Below are positions 18,864 to 27,283 of a stretch of 64,000 bases of DNA, in pieces. Position numbers and translations under genes: made by a program. The notes below the pieces were generated by a model. The model made no database searches. It saw only the letters and a list, made by a program, of their open reading frames with translations, and was not told where the DNA came from. The first letter of the stretch is position 1, and each line of letters starts with the position of its first letter. Origin of the DNA: Membranihabitans maritimus (GTDB lineage Bacteria; Bacteroidota; Bacteroidia; Chitinophagales; Saprospiraceae); the NCBI RefSeq assembly GCF_021729145.1, contig NZ_JAJSLW010000015.1, forward strand, positions 14,158-78,157, read 5' to 3'.

Positions 18864-20105
18864 AGCAAAACGCAAAATATTTCAGATGTTTTTAAGAATT
18901 ACAAAGAACGGTTTCTTTACTGGCCCGAATATGAAATTTCTTATTCCACAGAAGGCCCCGAGACCATTGTTGTTATCCCGGCGTATCATGAGGATCAGTT
19001 GTTGACTACTCTTGAATCCCTGGATCAGAATAAAATCGGTAATAAAAAGGTAATAGTGTTAGTGGTCCTTAATTACCCGGTGAAATTGGGTGAAAAATGG
19101 GCGGAATTTCATCATGTTCAATATGAAATACTAAACAAAAGTAAAAAATTTTATAAAAGTTTTGAACTACAGGTTATTCAGGCTTTTGATTTGCCGGAGA
19201 AAAGGACTGGTGTAGGAGCAGCACGGAAAATCGGAATGGATCAGGCATTGAAAATATTTGCAGATTCCGGGTCCGACGGTATAATTATGTGTCTGGATGG
19301 CGATTGCACCGTATCGCAAGATTACTTACGTACTTGTACAGCCTATTTTGCAGACCATAAATGTAATACACTTGTAGTTCCTTTTGAACACCCGACAAAT
19401 AATTTAGATCTCCTTTTACGTGAAGGAATCCTAGCCTATGAGCTGCATCTCAGGTATTACAAAAATGCATTAAAATGGACGGGTTTTCCCTATGCATATC
19501 ATACTGTAGGGAGTAGCATGGGAGTCAGAGCTTCTGTGTATGGAAAGTTAGGTGGTATGAATCGAAGACGGGCTGGTGAGGATTTTTATTTTTTAAATAA
19601 ATGCTTTGCTTATGGGGGTGTCATTGAGATGTCTGGAGCTACTGTGTATCCATCTGCCCGGGTTTCGGACCGTGTCCCTTTTGGTACGGGAAGGGCTCAG
19701 GAGGAATGGATGAAAAACAAGCGGTATAAAAATACATATCATTTTGATTGTTGGAGGGATTTGAAATTGGTATTTATGGGAATTGATACATTGAATCAAC
19801 AATATGAACTTCAAAATGTACCTGAATATGTGCTATCTTTTTTTCAAGAGATAAATTTTGTGGAAAGAATCCATCAAATTCAGTCTGGAAGCAATAATCC
19901 TGGCAGCTTTATAAAGAACTTTTATCATTGGTTCGATGGTTTTTTGGTAATGAAGTTTCTGAATTATCTGCGAGATAGTGTGCATGGAGAAATGGATGTC
20001 GTGGAAGCAGCTGAAGAGTTGGCAAAACAAATAGATCTACCAATAGAGGATGGGATTGGTCTGGAATTATGTCTTGATACGTATAGGGAATTAGATAAGA
20101 GGTAA
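18861..20105 (+). CDS. GT2-like glycosyltransferase
   Basis: A cytoplasmic glycosyltransferase of the GT-A fold (about 414 residues from the TTG at 18861). The N-terminal Rossmann-like nucleotide-sugar domain has VVIPAYHEDQ, and the DxD-type metal motif is IIMCLDGDCTVSQDYL. The acceptor-side motif RRRAGEDFYFLNK corresponds to the GT2 ED catalytic region. A typical GAARKIGMDQ stretch lies between. No transmembrane helix is evident. The frame is open further upstream to an ATG at 18789, but that would overlap the divergent miaE gene. The TTG start is the better compromise, though unproven. Acceptor and sugar are unknown; no other cell-envelope glycan genes are adjacent. Confidence 0.8.
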   Translation: MSKTQNISDVFKNYKERFLYWPEYEISYSTEGPETIVVIPAYHEDQLLTTLESLDQNKIGNKKVIVLVVLNYPVKLGEKWAEFHHVQYEILNKSKKFYKSFELQVIQAFDLPEKRTGVGAARKIGMDQALKIFADSGSDGIIMCLDGDCTVSQDYLRTCTAYFADHKCNTLVVPFEHPTNNLDLLLREGILAYELHLRYYKNALKWTGFPYAYHTVGSSMGVRASVYGKLGGMNRRRAGEDFYFLNKCFAYGGVIEMSGATVYPSARVSDRVPFGTGRAQEEWMKNKRYKNTYHFDCWRDLKLVFMGIDTLNQQYELQNVPEYVLSFFQEINFVERIHQIQSGSNNPGSFIKNFYHWFDGFLVMKFLNYLRDSVHGEMDVVEAAEELAKQIDLPIEDGIGLELCLDTYRELDKR

Positions 20106-20116
20106 GTGGATGAACC

Positions 20117-20150
20117 TAAATAAAATCCCCCTTTCAAGATGAAAGAGGGA
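20117..20150 (-). terminator. Intrinsic terminator of the DUF4168 gene
   Basis: Arms 20126-20135 and 20141-20150 pair with one mismatch around the loop AAGAT. On the minus strand the stem is followed by a T-rich run (complement of 20117-20125). It lies just after the minus-strand stop at 20161, between convergent genes. Confidence 0.65.
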
Positions 20151-20160
20151 TAAGATAAAA

Positions 20161-20628
20161 TCAGTTATTTTGTCCGCCCATTTTTTGTTGGACTTTCTTT
20201 TGTAGTTCCGGATCTTGCTGCAAGGCCAGATAAATTTCATTAAATCTCTGGACACTAAGGTCGTGTTCAGCTATTTCTGCTTCGATTTTTTTATTGGCTT
20301 CTAATTGCACTTTTTGAACCTCTTGTTGAGCTTCTTTAAATTTTTTCATTTCTTCTTCTCCCAAATCTGGTTTTTTCCCTTGTTGTTGAGTTTGAGAAAT
20401 TTGCATGAAACTTTGCGGATCCATACCGGCTCCTTCAATAGCTTTAACCATTTTAGGTTGTGCTTCCTGATTTACTTTTTCAACGGTTTTCATAGCATTC
20501 ACAAATTTATCAATATCCTGGTCAGTTACTTCTGTGACTGGTTGTTGTTGGGGTAGCTGTTGTCCGTGCGCGGTAATGGTTGCTACAGCCAAAAATAAAA
20601 TTGTGAAAACTTTTCCTAAATAATTCAT
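20161..20628 (-). CDS. DUF4168 exported protein
   Basis: A 155-residue protein with a signal peptide (1-22, ending TAHGQ) and a helical, Gln/Lys/Glu-rich mature part typical of DUF4168. The conserved start is VTDQDIDKFVNAM, and the family end motif FNEIYLALQQDPELQKKV is clear. The helices probably form a coiled coil. The function of the family is unknown; homologues are periplasmic or outer-membrane associated. It is monocistronic, with its own terminator and a promoter region shared with nothing else. Confidence 0.82.
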   Translation of the reverse strand: MNYLGKVFTILFLAVATITAHGQQLPQQQPVTEVTDQDIDKFVNAMKTVEKVNQEAQPKMVKAIEGAGMDPQSFMQISQTQQQGKKPDLGEEEMKKFKEAQQEVQKVQLEANKKIEAEIAEHDLSVQRFNEIYLALQQDPELQKKVQQKMGGQNN

Positions 20629-20893
20629 TTAATAATATTTTTCAATGATGTAAATTATTGATTTTCAATATGACGGTAAATTAAATTTCACTCATATCGG
20701 ATCAATACGAATTTTGATCAAATTGGGAAGGTAAATGAATTCAATAGGAATGGAGAAAGAGGAATAAATTTAGGGTATTTTTAAATTACTATTTAGATTA
20801 TTTTAGTATTAATTTAACATTTTAATTATAATAAAACCAGGTTGATTTTAGCCTACAGCCTAAACTTGCATTGGTTTTGCTGTGAGCATGAGG
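20629..20893. other. AT-rich intergenic region upstream of the DUF4168 gene
   Basis: About 265 bases that must hold the DUF4168 promoter (minus strand). No open frame or clear box is recognised. The structured element at 20894-20990 borders it. Confidence 0.5.
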
Positions 20894-20990
20894 CAAAAAA
20901 AGTCCCGAAGGGACCACTTTGTGGCGGGTAAATCCCTAGTTACGAAGAATATTTTTTTACCAAGTATTTGCAGAAAACAAGCCTGTCATG
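20894..20990 (-). ncRNA. Candidate structured small RNA ending in a strong terminator
   Basis: Read on the minus strand, three small hairpins stand close together: GGG/CCC around ATTTA (20926-20936), CCAC/GTGG around AAA (20914-20924), and GTCCC/GGGAC around TTC (20902-20914). The last is followed by seven T residues (20895-20901). The final hairpin plus T-tract is a textbook intrinsic terminator. No gene directly precedes it: lpdA ends at 21090 and has its own hairpin in between. The 5' end is a guess. It could also be a second lpdA terminator with a structured 3' UTR. Confidence 0.3.
20895..20914 (-). terminator. Intrinsic terminator, minus strand
   Basis: A five-base GC-rich stem (20902-20906 with 20910-20914), a three-base loop of the stable TTC/GAA type, then seven T residues on the minus strand. 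Confidence 0.75.
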
Positions 20991-21019
20991 TAAAATACAA
21001 TCTTATAGGGTAATTTAGA

Positions 21020-21063
21020 ATAAGCCGTATTAATAAAACTTAATCAATATTAATACGGCTTAT
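21020..21063 (-). terminator. Long hairpin after lpdA
   Basis: A perfect 16-base inverted repeat (21020-21035 with 21048-21063) around a 12-base loop, 27 bases after the lpdA stop. The T-rich tract after it on the minus strand is weak, while the plus side has ATTTTTA. It probably ends or stabilises the lpdA transcript. Confidence 0.6.
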
Positions 21064-21089
21064 ATTTTTATGACCGAGTTTGTAAAATG

Positions 21090-22493
21090 CTAAATATGCA
21101 ATGGTCTATTATCAGTAGCGGCCAGCGCAGCTTCTTTGACGGCTTCCGTATAAGTAGGATGTGCATGTGACATCCTGGAAATATCTTCAGCAGAAGCTCT
21201 AAATTCCATAGCTGTTACTGCTTCGGCAATGATATCTGCTGTTCGGGGTCCGACCATATGTATACCCAGGACTTCATCCGTAGTTTTTTCTGCAAGCACT
21301 TTTATCATACCTTCTGTGTCACCACTTGCCCGGCTTCTTCCGAGGGCTTTAAATGGGAATTTTCCGGATTTATATTCTATTCCTTTTTCTTTTAATTGTT
21401 CTTCGGTATAGCCTACCGCAGCTACTTCAGGCCAGGTATATACTACACCTGGTATTAAATTGTAGTTGATGTGGGGTTTTTGGCCAGCCAGTTTTTCTGT
21501 TACAAGAATTCCCTCTTCTTCGGCTTTATGTGCTAGCATGGCCCCGCCTATAACATCTCCTATAGCGTAAATATTGTCTAATTTTGTTTGCAGCCCTTCA
21601 TTTACCGGTATAAAACCATTATTATCCACTTCAATTCCTACGTTTTCCAGCCCGAGATTGTCCGTATATGGTCTTCTTCCAATAGCTACTAAACAATAAT
21701 CATATCTGTCTTTTATAGGTTCTCCACCTTTTACAGGTTCAAATGTAACGGTCGCACTTTTCTTATTGGGTTGTACATCGGTCACTTTATGTTTTAGGTA
21801 AAAGCTTATCCCCTGTTTTTTAAGCGCCCTCATCAATTCTTTGCTACAGTCTTTGTCCATAGTCGGAATTATTCTATCCTGAAACTCAACGACTTTTACC
21901 TCTGTTCCTATTCTGGAAAATACTGAACCTAATTCAAGGCCGATAACACCACCACCTACAATTAACATAGATTTAGGGACTTCCTTGATATTAAGTGCTT
22001 CTGTGGAAGTAATAACTCTTTTTTTGTCGTAATTGAACATTGCAGGAGTAGTTGGTTTTGAACCGGTTGCAATAATTATATATTTTGTTTCTATCGTTTC
22101 TTCTTTACCATCATGATAAGAAATTTTTACCTTGTTTTTCCCTTCGATGGTTCCATGACCATGTTTGACGGTTATTTTATTTTTATTCATAAGGAAGTCG
22201 ATCCCATCGCAAGTTTGTTTTACAACTTCGTCCTTTCGATCAATCATCCTGGCCATATCAAGTTCTAAATTTCCGGTAGATATTCCAAAATCCTCAAACT
22301 TGTGTTTGGCCGCATAAAAATGTTCTGATGAATCAAGTAAAGCCTTGGAGGGAATACATCCTACATTTAAACACGTACCTCCCAGGGTTGCATATTTTTC
22401 TATAATCAAAGTATTGAATCCTAATTGAGCGGCTCGTATGGCCGCTACATATCCTCCGGGACCGGAACCGATAACGGTGACATCATATGTCAT
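21090..22493 (-). CDS. lpdA: Dihydrolipoyl dehydrogenase (E3)
   Basis: A 467-residue flavoprotein disulfide reductase, full family length. It reoxidises dihydrolipoamide of 2-oxoacid dehydrogenase complexes and the glycine cleavage system, passing electrons to NAD+. Visible: FAD-binding GxGxxG at 9-14, redox-active C41 and C46 (GGTCLNVGCIPSK), a second nucleotide site (IVGGGVIGLELGS), the FAD motif AIGDVIGGAMLAHKA and the C-terminal active-site HAHPTYTEAVKEA. It lies 29 bases downstream of ricT and is probably cotranscribed with ricT and holB. No E1/E2 genes are near, so it is probably shared by several complexes. Confidence 0.96.
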   Translation of the reverse strand: MTYDVTVIGSGPGGYVAAIRAAQLGFNTLIIEKYATLGGTCLNVGCIPSKALLDSSEHFYAAKHKFEDFGISTGNLELDMARMIDRKDEVVKQTCDGIDFLMNKNKITVKHGHGTIEGKNKVKISYHDGKEETIETKYIIIATGSKPTTPAMFNYDKKRVITSTEALNIKEVPKSMLIVGGGVIGLELGSVFSRIGTEVKVVEFQDRIIPTMDKDCSKELMRALKKQGISFYLKHKVTDVQPNKKSATVTFEPVKGGEPIKDRYDYCLVAIGRRPYTDNLGLENVGIEVDNNGFIPVNEGLQTKLDNIYAIGDVIGGAMLAHKAEEEGILVTEKLAGQKPHINYNLIPGVVYTWPEVAAVGYTEEQLKEKGIEYKSGKFPFKALGRSRASGDTEGMIKVLAEKTTDEVLGIHMVGPRTADIIAEAVTAMEFRASAEDISRMSHAHPTYTEAVKEAALAATDNRPLHI

Positions 22494-22522
22494 TTTCAGT
22501 GTATTTTGTTAGTTTAGTAAAA

Positions 22523-23737
22523 TTATTTTTTTGATTGCTTGCCCTTACCATTATTGGATCTGTTATTTTTATTCCTTTGATTTTTTCGCGGACCTTTGTT
22601 TCTTTTATTTGATCTGTTACCGCGTCTTTTTTTCTTTTGCTTTTTTTCTTCAGGGAGTTCTATAATACCGGTAAGATTTTCCTCAAATCCTACTTCAATA
22701 TTTTGTTCTGAAAAATCAACAAATTGTTTTTCTTCAAATTGATCAGGCAATTCATTGTTGCGGTTGGCTTGTAGTATTTTCTTTACGGTTTGTGGGTCAA
22801 GCGCCAATATAGTCGTCTTTCCCATTTTATCTGTAAAACTGTAATACATTGTCCTTTTAAATATATCAGTTTTGACAAGTTCTGCTGAACCTATTTTAGT
22901 CTTTATATATTTTGCTTTCGATGGATATTCTCTTAGTGCTTCTATGTACATATCGAGTTCATAGTTTAAGCAGCATTTTAACCGTCCGCATTGACCGGTT
23001 AATTTTGATTGGTTGAGTGCCAGGTTCTGGTATCTAGCAGCAGATGTAGTTACTGATGAGAAATTTGTCAACCAGGTTGAACAGCATAACTCTCTTCCAC
23101 AGGAACCTATTCCTCCTACTAATGCAGATTCTTGTCTGCTTCCGATTTGTCTCATTTCAACCTTGATATGGAACTCCCGCGCATATTGTTTAATGAGTTC
23201 CCGGAAGTCGACCCGACCATTAGCTATAAAATAAAAAGTAGCTTTTTTTAAGTCTGCCTGATATTCAATGTCTGAAATTTTCATATCCAGATCCAGTGAC
23301 CTGGCTATGGCACGTGCACGTACAAGTGTCCTTTTTTCTACTTCACGGGCCCGGTCATTACTTGTCAGGTCTTTATCAGTGGCTGTGCGTATAATACGAT
23401 TAAAACTATTCTGAAGGGATATATTTTTCTTCTTAAGTTGTAATTTAACCAACTCACCACTTAGGCTAATCTGTCCGACATCAAACCCATTACCTGTATC
23501 CACCGTTACCATATCTCCGGTGGAAACATCCAATCTCTCCGGTTTTCTATAAAAATATTTATGTGTACCTTTTTTAAAACTTACTTCGACTATATTAAAT
23601 TCATCTATATCATTAATATCGTATGTTGTCAGCCAATCAAAGGTATTAAGTTTATTACATCCTCCAGTGCTGCAATTCCCATTACTTTTACATCCGGCTG
23701 GTTTCCCACCGCCACTTCCACAAGATTCACATCCCAT
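22523..23737 (-). CDS. ricT: PSP1-domain protein, RicT (YaaT)-like
   Basis: A 404-residue PSP1-domain protein. The N-terminus is Cys-rich (MGCESCGSGGG, then CKSNGNC and GGCNKL), and the PSP1 core has GIGSCGRELCCSTWL and GQCGRLKCCLNYE. In Bacillus, RicT (YaaT) forms a complex with RicA and RicF carrying iron-sulfur clusters and affects RNA processing. In Bacteroidota partners are often lacking, so the role here is inferred. The last ~45 residues are a strongly basic Lys/Arg/Asn tail, which could bind RNA. It sits 38 bases from holB; the yaaT-holB pairing is conserved in many bacteria and supports the call. Confidence 0.88.
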   Translation of the reverse strand: MGCESCGSGGGKPAGCKSNGNCSTGGCNKLNTFDWLTTYDINDIDEFNIVEVSFKKGTHKYFYRKPERLDVSTGDMVTVDTGNGFDVGQISLSGELVKLQLKKKNISLQNSFNRIIRTATDKDLTSNDRAREVEKRTLVRARAIARSLDLDMKISDIEYQADLKKATFYFIANGRVDFRELIKQYAREFHIKVEMRQIGSRQESALVGGIGSCGRELCCSTWLTNFSSVTTSAARYQNLALNQSKLTGQCGRLKCCLNYELDMYIEALREYPSKAKYIKTKIGSAELVKTDIFKRTMYYSFTDKMGKTTILALDPQTVKKILQANRNNELPDQFEEKQFVDFSEQNIEVGFEENLTGIIELPEEKKQKKKRRGNRSNKRNKGPRKNQRNKNNRSNNGKGKQSKK

Positions 23738-23775
23738 AATTTCATTTCTAATTTATATTGCGTTAATATTATTTT

Positions 23776-24879
23776 CTAACTTCTTTTAATCAATTTCTTA
23801 TAATCTAATATAAGATTAGTTGCCAATATTTTTTTATTGGCATTTTGATTCATGGAGCCAATATAGTGATCAATTTGCTCAACTAATCTAAATACTTCTA
23901 AAAATCGAACATTATTAAAAAGCCAATTTGCTGCTTTTTGTTCAGATCGAAGTAATCTTTTAATATAGTTACGTTGGTTATGTCCCGCTATGGCTTCGCG
24001 AAAAAAATGAAGTTGGTACTGAAGGAATTGTATAAATTGACCTGTATTTAATTTTTGAATGTTTTCGACCCATTTCATCATTTCCAATCCATTGCCCTGA
24101 TAAGCAGTTCTCAATCCCGACAAAAGATATTCTGAGAAAAGATGTTCTTTACTGGTCAGAATATTGATGACTTCAGATATACTTCCATCCCCCAGATTTA
24201 CCGCCTCTTTTATCTCATTACTGTCGCCCAATTCTCGCTGCGAACAATAATCCATTATTTCTGTGTCAGAAGCCGGCGGAATATCTATTTGTTGAAGTCT
24301 TGATAGAATAGTTGGAAGAATTTGATTTTTGTTGTAAGCAATAAATATAAAATAAGTATCATCGGTTGGTTCTTCAATGATCTTTAATAATCGATTACCT
24401 TCTTTTTCAAGTAGTTCAGTACCCCAAATAAAAAATATTTTTTTTCCCCCTTCATAGGATTTAAGGTTATATGTTTGAAGAATATCATCACATTGCTTTT
24501 TGGTGATGTTGGGTTTACTGGTAGTCCCCAGGTGATTGGCCCAGGAATTGATATTGAAGTAGTCATTTCCTTCTATAAAAATTCGCCATTCCGATAGTAT
24601 GTTTTTAGTGATTTGGTTGGATTCGTAAGTAGGAACCGTAAGGTGAAGGTCAGGATATATCCAATGATTAAGCCGTTTACAATTTTTACATCTTAGACAA
24701 GGTCTGCCATTCTCTGGTGTAGAACACAAAAGTCGTAGAGTATAATAAAAGGCCTCTAAAAAAATCCCTCTCCCTTCTTTGCCTGAAAATAATATGGCAT
24801 GAGGTGCTCTGTCATTTTCGATAAGCGAATTCAGATGACTTCTTATAACATCGGTTCCTATGGCAGATAAAATATTCAG
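23776..24879 (-). CDS. holB: DNA polymerase III delta' subunit, non-canonical start
   Basis: Clamp-loader subunit of the AAA+ family. The frame contains PHAILFSGKEGRG (P-loop position, degenerate), a Cys zinc motif starting CSTPENGRPCLRCKNC, KKIFFIWGTELLEKEGNRLLKIIEEP (Walker B/sensor region) and YFIFIAYNKNQILPTILSR with the SRC-type sensor as LSRLQ. A TTG at 24729 would drop the P-loop region, so the true start is upstream. The frame stays open to an in-frame stop at 24886-24888. No ATG, GTG or TTG occurs between 24730 and 24885; the best candidates are CTG at 24879 or ATT at 24873. The lost consensus in the P-loop fits delta', which does not hydrolyse ATP. Confidence 0.82.
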   Translation of the reverse strand: MNILSAIGTDVIRSHLNSLIENDRAPHAILFSGKEGRGIFLEAFYYTLRLLCSTPENGRPCLRCKNCKRLNHWIYPDLHLTVPTYESNQITKNILSEWRIFIEGNDYFNINSWANHLGTTSKPNITKKQCDDILQTYNLKSYEGGKKIFFIWGTELLEKEGNRLLKIIEEPTDDTYFIFIAYNKNQILPTILSRLQQIDIPPASDTEIMDYCSQRELGDSNEIKEAVNLGDGSISEVINILTSKEHLFSEYLLSGLRTAYQGNGLEMMKWVENIQKLNTGQFIQFLQYQLHFFREAIAGHNQRNYIKRLLRSEQKAANWLFNNVRFLEVFRLVEQIDHYIGSMNQNANKKILATNLILDYKKLIKRS

Positions 24880-25028
24880 TTTTACTTATTTTTTTAATGA
24901 ACAATCCAAACTATTTTACAGCTTGCGTTTTATACATGAAAAGGAACGATTAAATAACGAAATTGATTTTGTGCAAACAAATTGAAAAATGTTTTATTGA
25001 AAGGCACATATTTTATTTAATCTAGCTT

Positions 25029-25036
25029 TACATTTG
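25029..25036 (+). promoter_or_regulatory. TAnnTTTG -7 box of queD (TACATTTG)
   Basis: A perfect Bacteroidota -7 match 20 bases before the queD start codon. A TTG at the proper -33 spacing is not evident. Confidence 0.5.
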
Positions 25037-25055
25037 TCAAAAATAACGACTTTAT

Positions 25056-25466
25056 ATGAGAATTGCTGTGATTAGAAAAGGCCATTTTAATGCGGCTCAT
25101 CAATTATACGTTCCTTCCTGGACCCGGGAAAAAAATGAAAGGATATTTGGGAAATGCGCCAATCCTAATTTCCATGGTCATAATTATGAACTGGAAGTTA
25201 CAGTGATTGGGGAAATTGATCCTGTGACGGGAATGTTGATCAATTTAAAAACTTTAAAGGATATTATCACAGAACACATAGAGGAATATTTTGACCATAA
25301 AAACCTAAATCTGGAATTCGAAGAATTTAAAGATAGTCCCCCTACAACAGAGAATCTTTGTATTGTAATTTACAATCGACTGAGAACCGTACTTGATGAA
25401 AAATACGACGTAAAAGTCAGACTATCCGAAACACCAAGAAATTTCGCTGAATATCCAGTTAATTAA
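25056..25466 (+). CDS. queD: 6-carboxy-tetrahydropterin synthase / PTPS family
   Basis: A 136-residue enzyme of the 6-pyruvoyl-tetrahydropterin synthase fold, which converts dihydroneopterin triphosphate to 6-carboxy-tetrahydropterin on the queuosine pathway. Zinc ligands are H15 (HFNAAH), H40 and H42 (NFHGHNYELEV). The catalytic cysteine C34 lies in GKCANPN. The substrate-binding Glu occurs late in VRLSETPRNFAEY. The presence of the Cys favours QueD over some PTPS variants, but the 23-residue insertion between the first His and the Cys is the longer PTPS-like form common in this phylum. A sepiapterin/biopterin role is possible but less likely. It stands alone, convergent with the photolyase gene. 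Confidence 0.86.
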   Translation: MRIAVIRKGHFNAAHQLYVPSWTREKNERIFGKCANPNFHGHNYELEVTVIGEIDPVTGMLINLKTLKDIITEHIEEYFDHKNLNLEFEEFKDSPPTTENLCIVIYNRLRTVLDEKYDVKVRLSETPRNFAEYPVN

Positions 25467-25537
25467 GATTGCCATCCATACGTGGAGTAGCAGACTGAAC
25501 TCATAAGTTTTTATTTGATCCGGTTGGCAAGTTAAAA

Positions 25538-27016
25538 TTATGACAAATTCGCGATAAAGTTTTTTGCCGTATTTTTCAATTCACGTTGCTTTTTAGAATC
25601 AAATCTATCATAAGTAGATAAAAGGACTTTCATTCTGGGGTTAGTTGTGAAGTAATCCCGATGCTTTTCCATATAACTCCAAAATAGACCGTCCCAAATT
25701 TTGGTCCAATCACCATTTTTGTAGTCGCTCATTTTGAGAATGTAATTACTTCCGCTAATATAGGGTTTGGTCGACATTAATCCTCCGTCGGCAAATTGAC
25801 TCATCCCATATACATTAGGAACCATTACCCAATCGTATGCATCGATGAATAATTCCATAAACCATTTGTATATATCATTAGGATTGATTTCACAAAGTAG
25901 CATAAAATTACCGAGTATCATAAGTCTTTCTATGTGATGGCAATACCCGGATTTTAATACTTTGGAAATGGTTTTGTCAAATGGCAGAATCCCGGTTTCG
26001 CCTCGATAAAAAGATTGGGGCATTTTACGAGTGAAGCCCCAAAAGTTTTTAGTCCTTTCTACCCTCCCTCTATATCTATATACCCCCCTTATAAATTCTC
26101 TCCACCCCAATATTTGCCGAATAAAGCCTTCTGTCGAATTGAGGGGGATTTCGTGTTTTTTTGAATAGGATAATGCTTCGTTAATTACGAATTGAGGGGT
26201 TAGTAATCCTGTATTTAAGAGTGGGCTAAGGACACTATGGTGGAGCAAAGATTCAGCTTCTACAATAGCATCTTCGTAGTCCCCAAAATGTAAATATCGC
26301 TCTTTTAAAAAATCCTGAAACCAAATCTCAGCATCTTCAAAAGAAATGGGATACAGGGGGGTGGGGCCTACCGTACCCAAATTATTAGGGAAGAATTTTT
26401 CCGTATAATTAATAGCTTCATCGAATACATCATTCGATAAAAATTTTTCAATGGATGGAGGCGACTTTTTAGCAGGATATTTCTTTCGGTTTTCTTTGTC
26501 ATAACTCCAATGTCCCCCTTTAGGACGTGCAGTCCCCTTTTCTATTAATATGTTATATTTTTTTCGAAGTTTTATATAAAAGTCAGTTTGAAAGTATGGG
26601 GGGTGAGCAGCTTCAAAATAATCCTCCAGATCTTCAATACTATTAATAAATATCGGGTTGTTCTTTATCGATATGGTAAGGTTACAATATTTGGCAGTAT
26701 ATTTTATCCTTTCTAGTAACCAGTCGTCCTCGGGGTCAATAATTTGTATTTGTTCGTGCCCTTCTTCTGATATATGCTTTATTAATTTCCTGACATCAGA
26801 AAGTGGATTTTGAGCATCAATATAGATGATTTCCTTACATGTAGGCTGAATGTAGTTTACATATGTTTTCATCGTTGCCCGATGAAAAGCGATTTTTTGT
26901 TTGTGAAAATTATACTGATTGAAAAACAAGTATTCTTCAACAATAAAAACCTTATAATTAGAAGCAATTAATGGGTTCTTTTTGAAAAGTTGATGGGGAA
27001 AAACAATGCTTACCAT
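25538..27016 (-). CDS. Photolyase-related protein (FeS-BCP/PhrB-like family) lacking the cluster cysteines
   Basis: A 492-residue cryptochrome/photolyase-family protein. The N-terminal Rossmann domain begins IVFPHQLF. The C-terminal FAD domain contains STEGFIRQILGWREFIRG, GYCHHIERLMILGNF, DAYDWVMVPNVYGMSQFADGG and TKPYISGSNYI, all hallmarks of the bacterial (6-4) photolyase/CryB group. That group normally binds a [4Fe-4S] cluster through four C-terminal cysteines. Here the corresponding stretch (KMSDYKNGDWTKIWDG) has none, and the protein has only four cysteines overall, elsewhere. It probably repairs UV photoproducts or senses light with FAD. It is next to flavin-reductase and SDR genes in a photoprotection-like cluster. 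Confidence 0.85.
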   Translation of the reverse strand: MVSIVFPHQLFKKNPLIASNYKVFIVEEYLFFNQYNFHKQKIAFHRATMKTYVNYIQPTCKEIIYIDAQNPLSDVRKLIKHISEEGHEQIQIIDPEDDWLLERIKYTAKYCNLTISIKNNPIFINSIEDLEDYFEAAHPPYFQTDFYIKLRKKYNILIEKGTARPKGGHWSYDKENRKKYPAKKSPPSIEKFLSNDVFDEAINYTEKFFPNNLGTVGPTPLYPISFEDAEIWFQDFLKERYLHFGDYEDAIVEAESLLHHSVLSPLLNTGLLTPQFVINEALSYSKKHEIPLNSTEGFIRQILGWREFIRGVYRYRGRVERTKNFWGFTRKMPQSFYRGETGILPFDKTISKVLKSGYCHHIERLMILGNFMLLCEINPNDIYKWFMELFIDAYDWVMVPNVYGMSQFADGGLMSTKPYISGSNYILKMSDYKNGDWTKIWDGLFWSYMEKHRDYFTTNPRMKVLLSTYDRFDSKKQRELKNTAKNFIANLS

Positions 27017-27158
27017 TTACTCAAACTAAATGTTTATTATTTTATTGATTCATCCCAATTAATATATAAAATCCTATTTTAAACTGAAAGTCTTTGCCGG
27101 TAAAGACTTTTTTAATAGGGCACCCTACTCTAAAAATCCTTATCTTCCCTAATCCCGC

Positions 27159-27249
27159 TACCATGTAATGAAACATTCGGAATATTTTTTTCCTCCTACT
27201 TACAGAAAGTCTGTTTCAATTTTTTGCGTACCATGTACAGGTAGCTGTA
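27159..27249. promoter_or_regulatory. Candidate operators upstream of the photolyase gene
   Basis: The nine-base word TACCATGTA occurs at 27159-27167 and 27229-27237. The second overlaps a short inverted repeat, TACAG/CTGTA with a four-base spacer (27236-27249). They lie 143-233 bases upstream of the photolyase start and downstream of the flavin-reductase stop. Function is inference. Confidence 0.3.
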
Positions 27250-27283
27250 TTTCACAATTTGGTTCGTATACGTTTTTTTAATT

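Noticed and set aside
20895-20990. tRNA or tmRNA remnant, because of a T-arm-like CGGG...CCC stretch
   Set aside because: No acceptor stem, anticodon arm or CCA end can be drawn; only small hairpins and a terminator are present.
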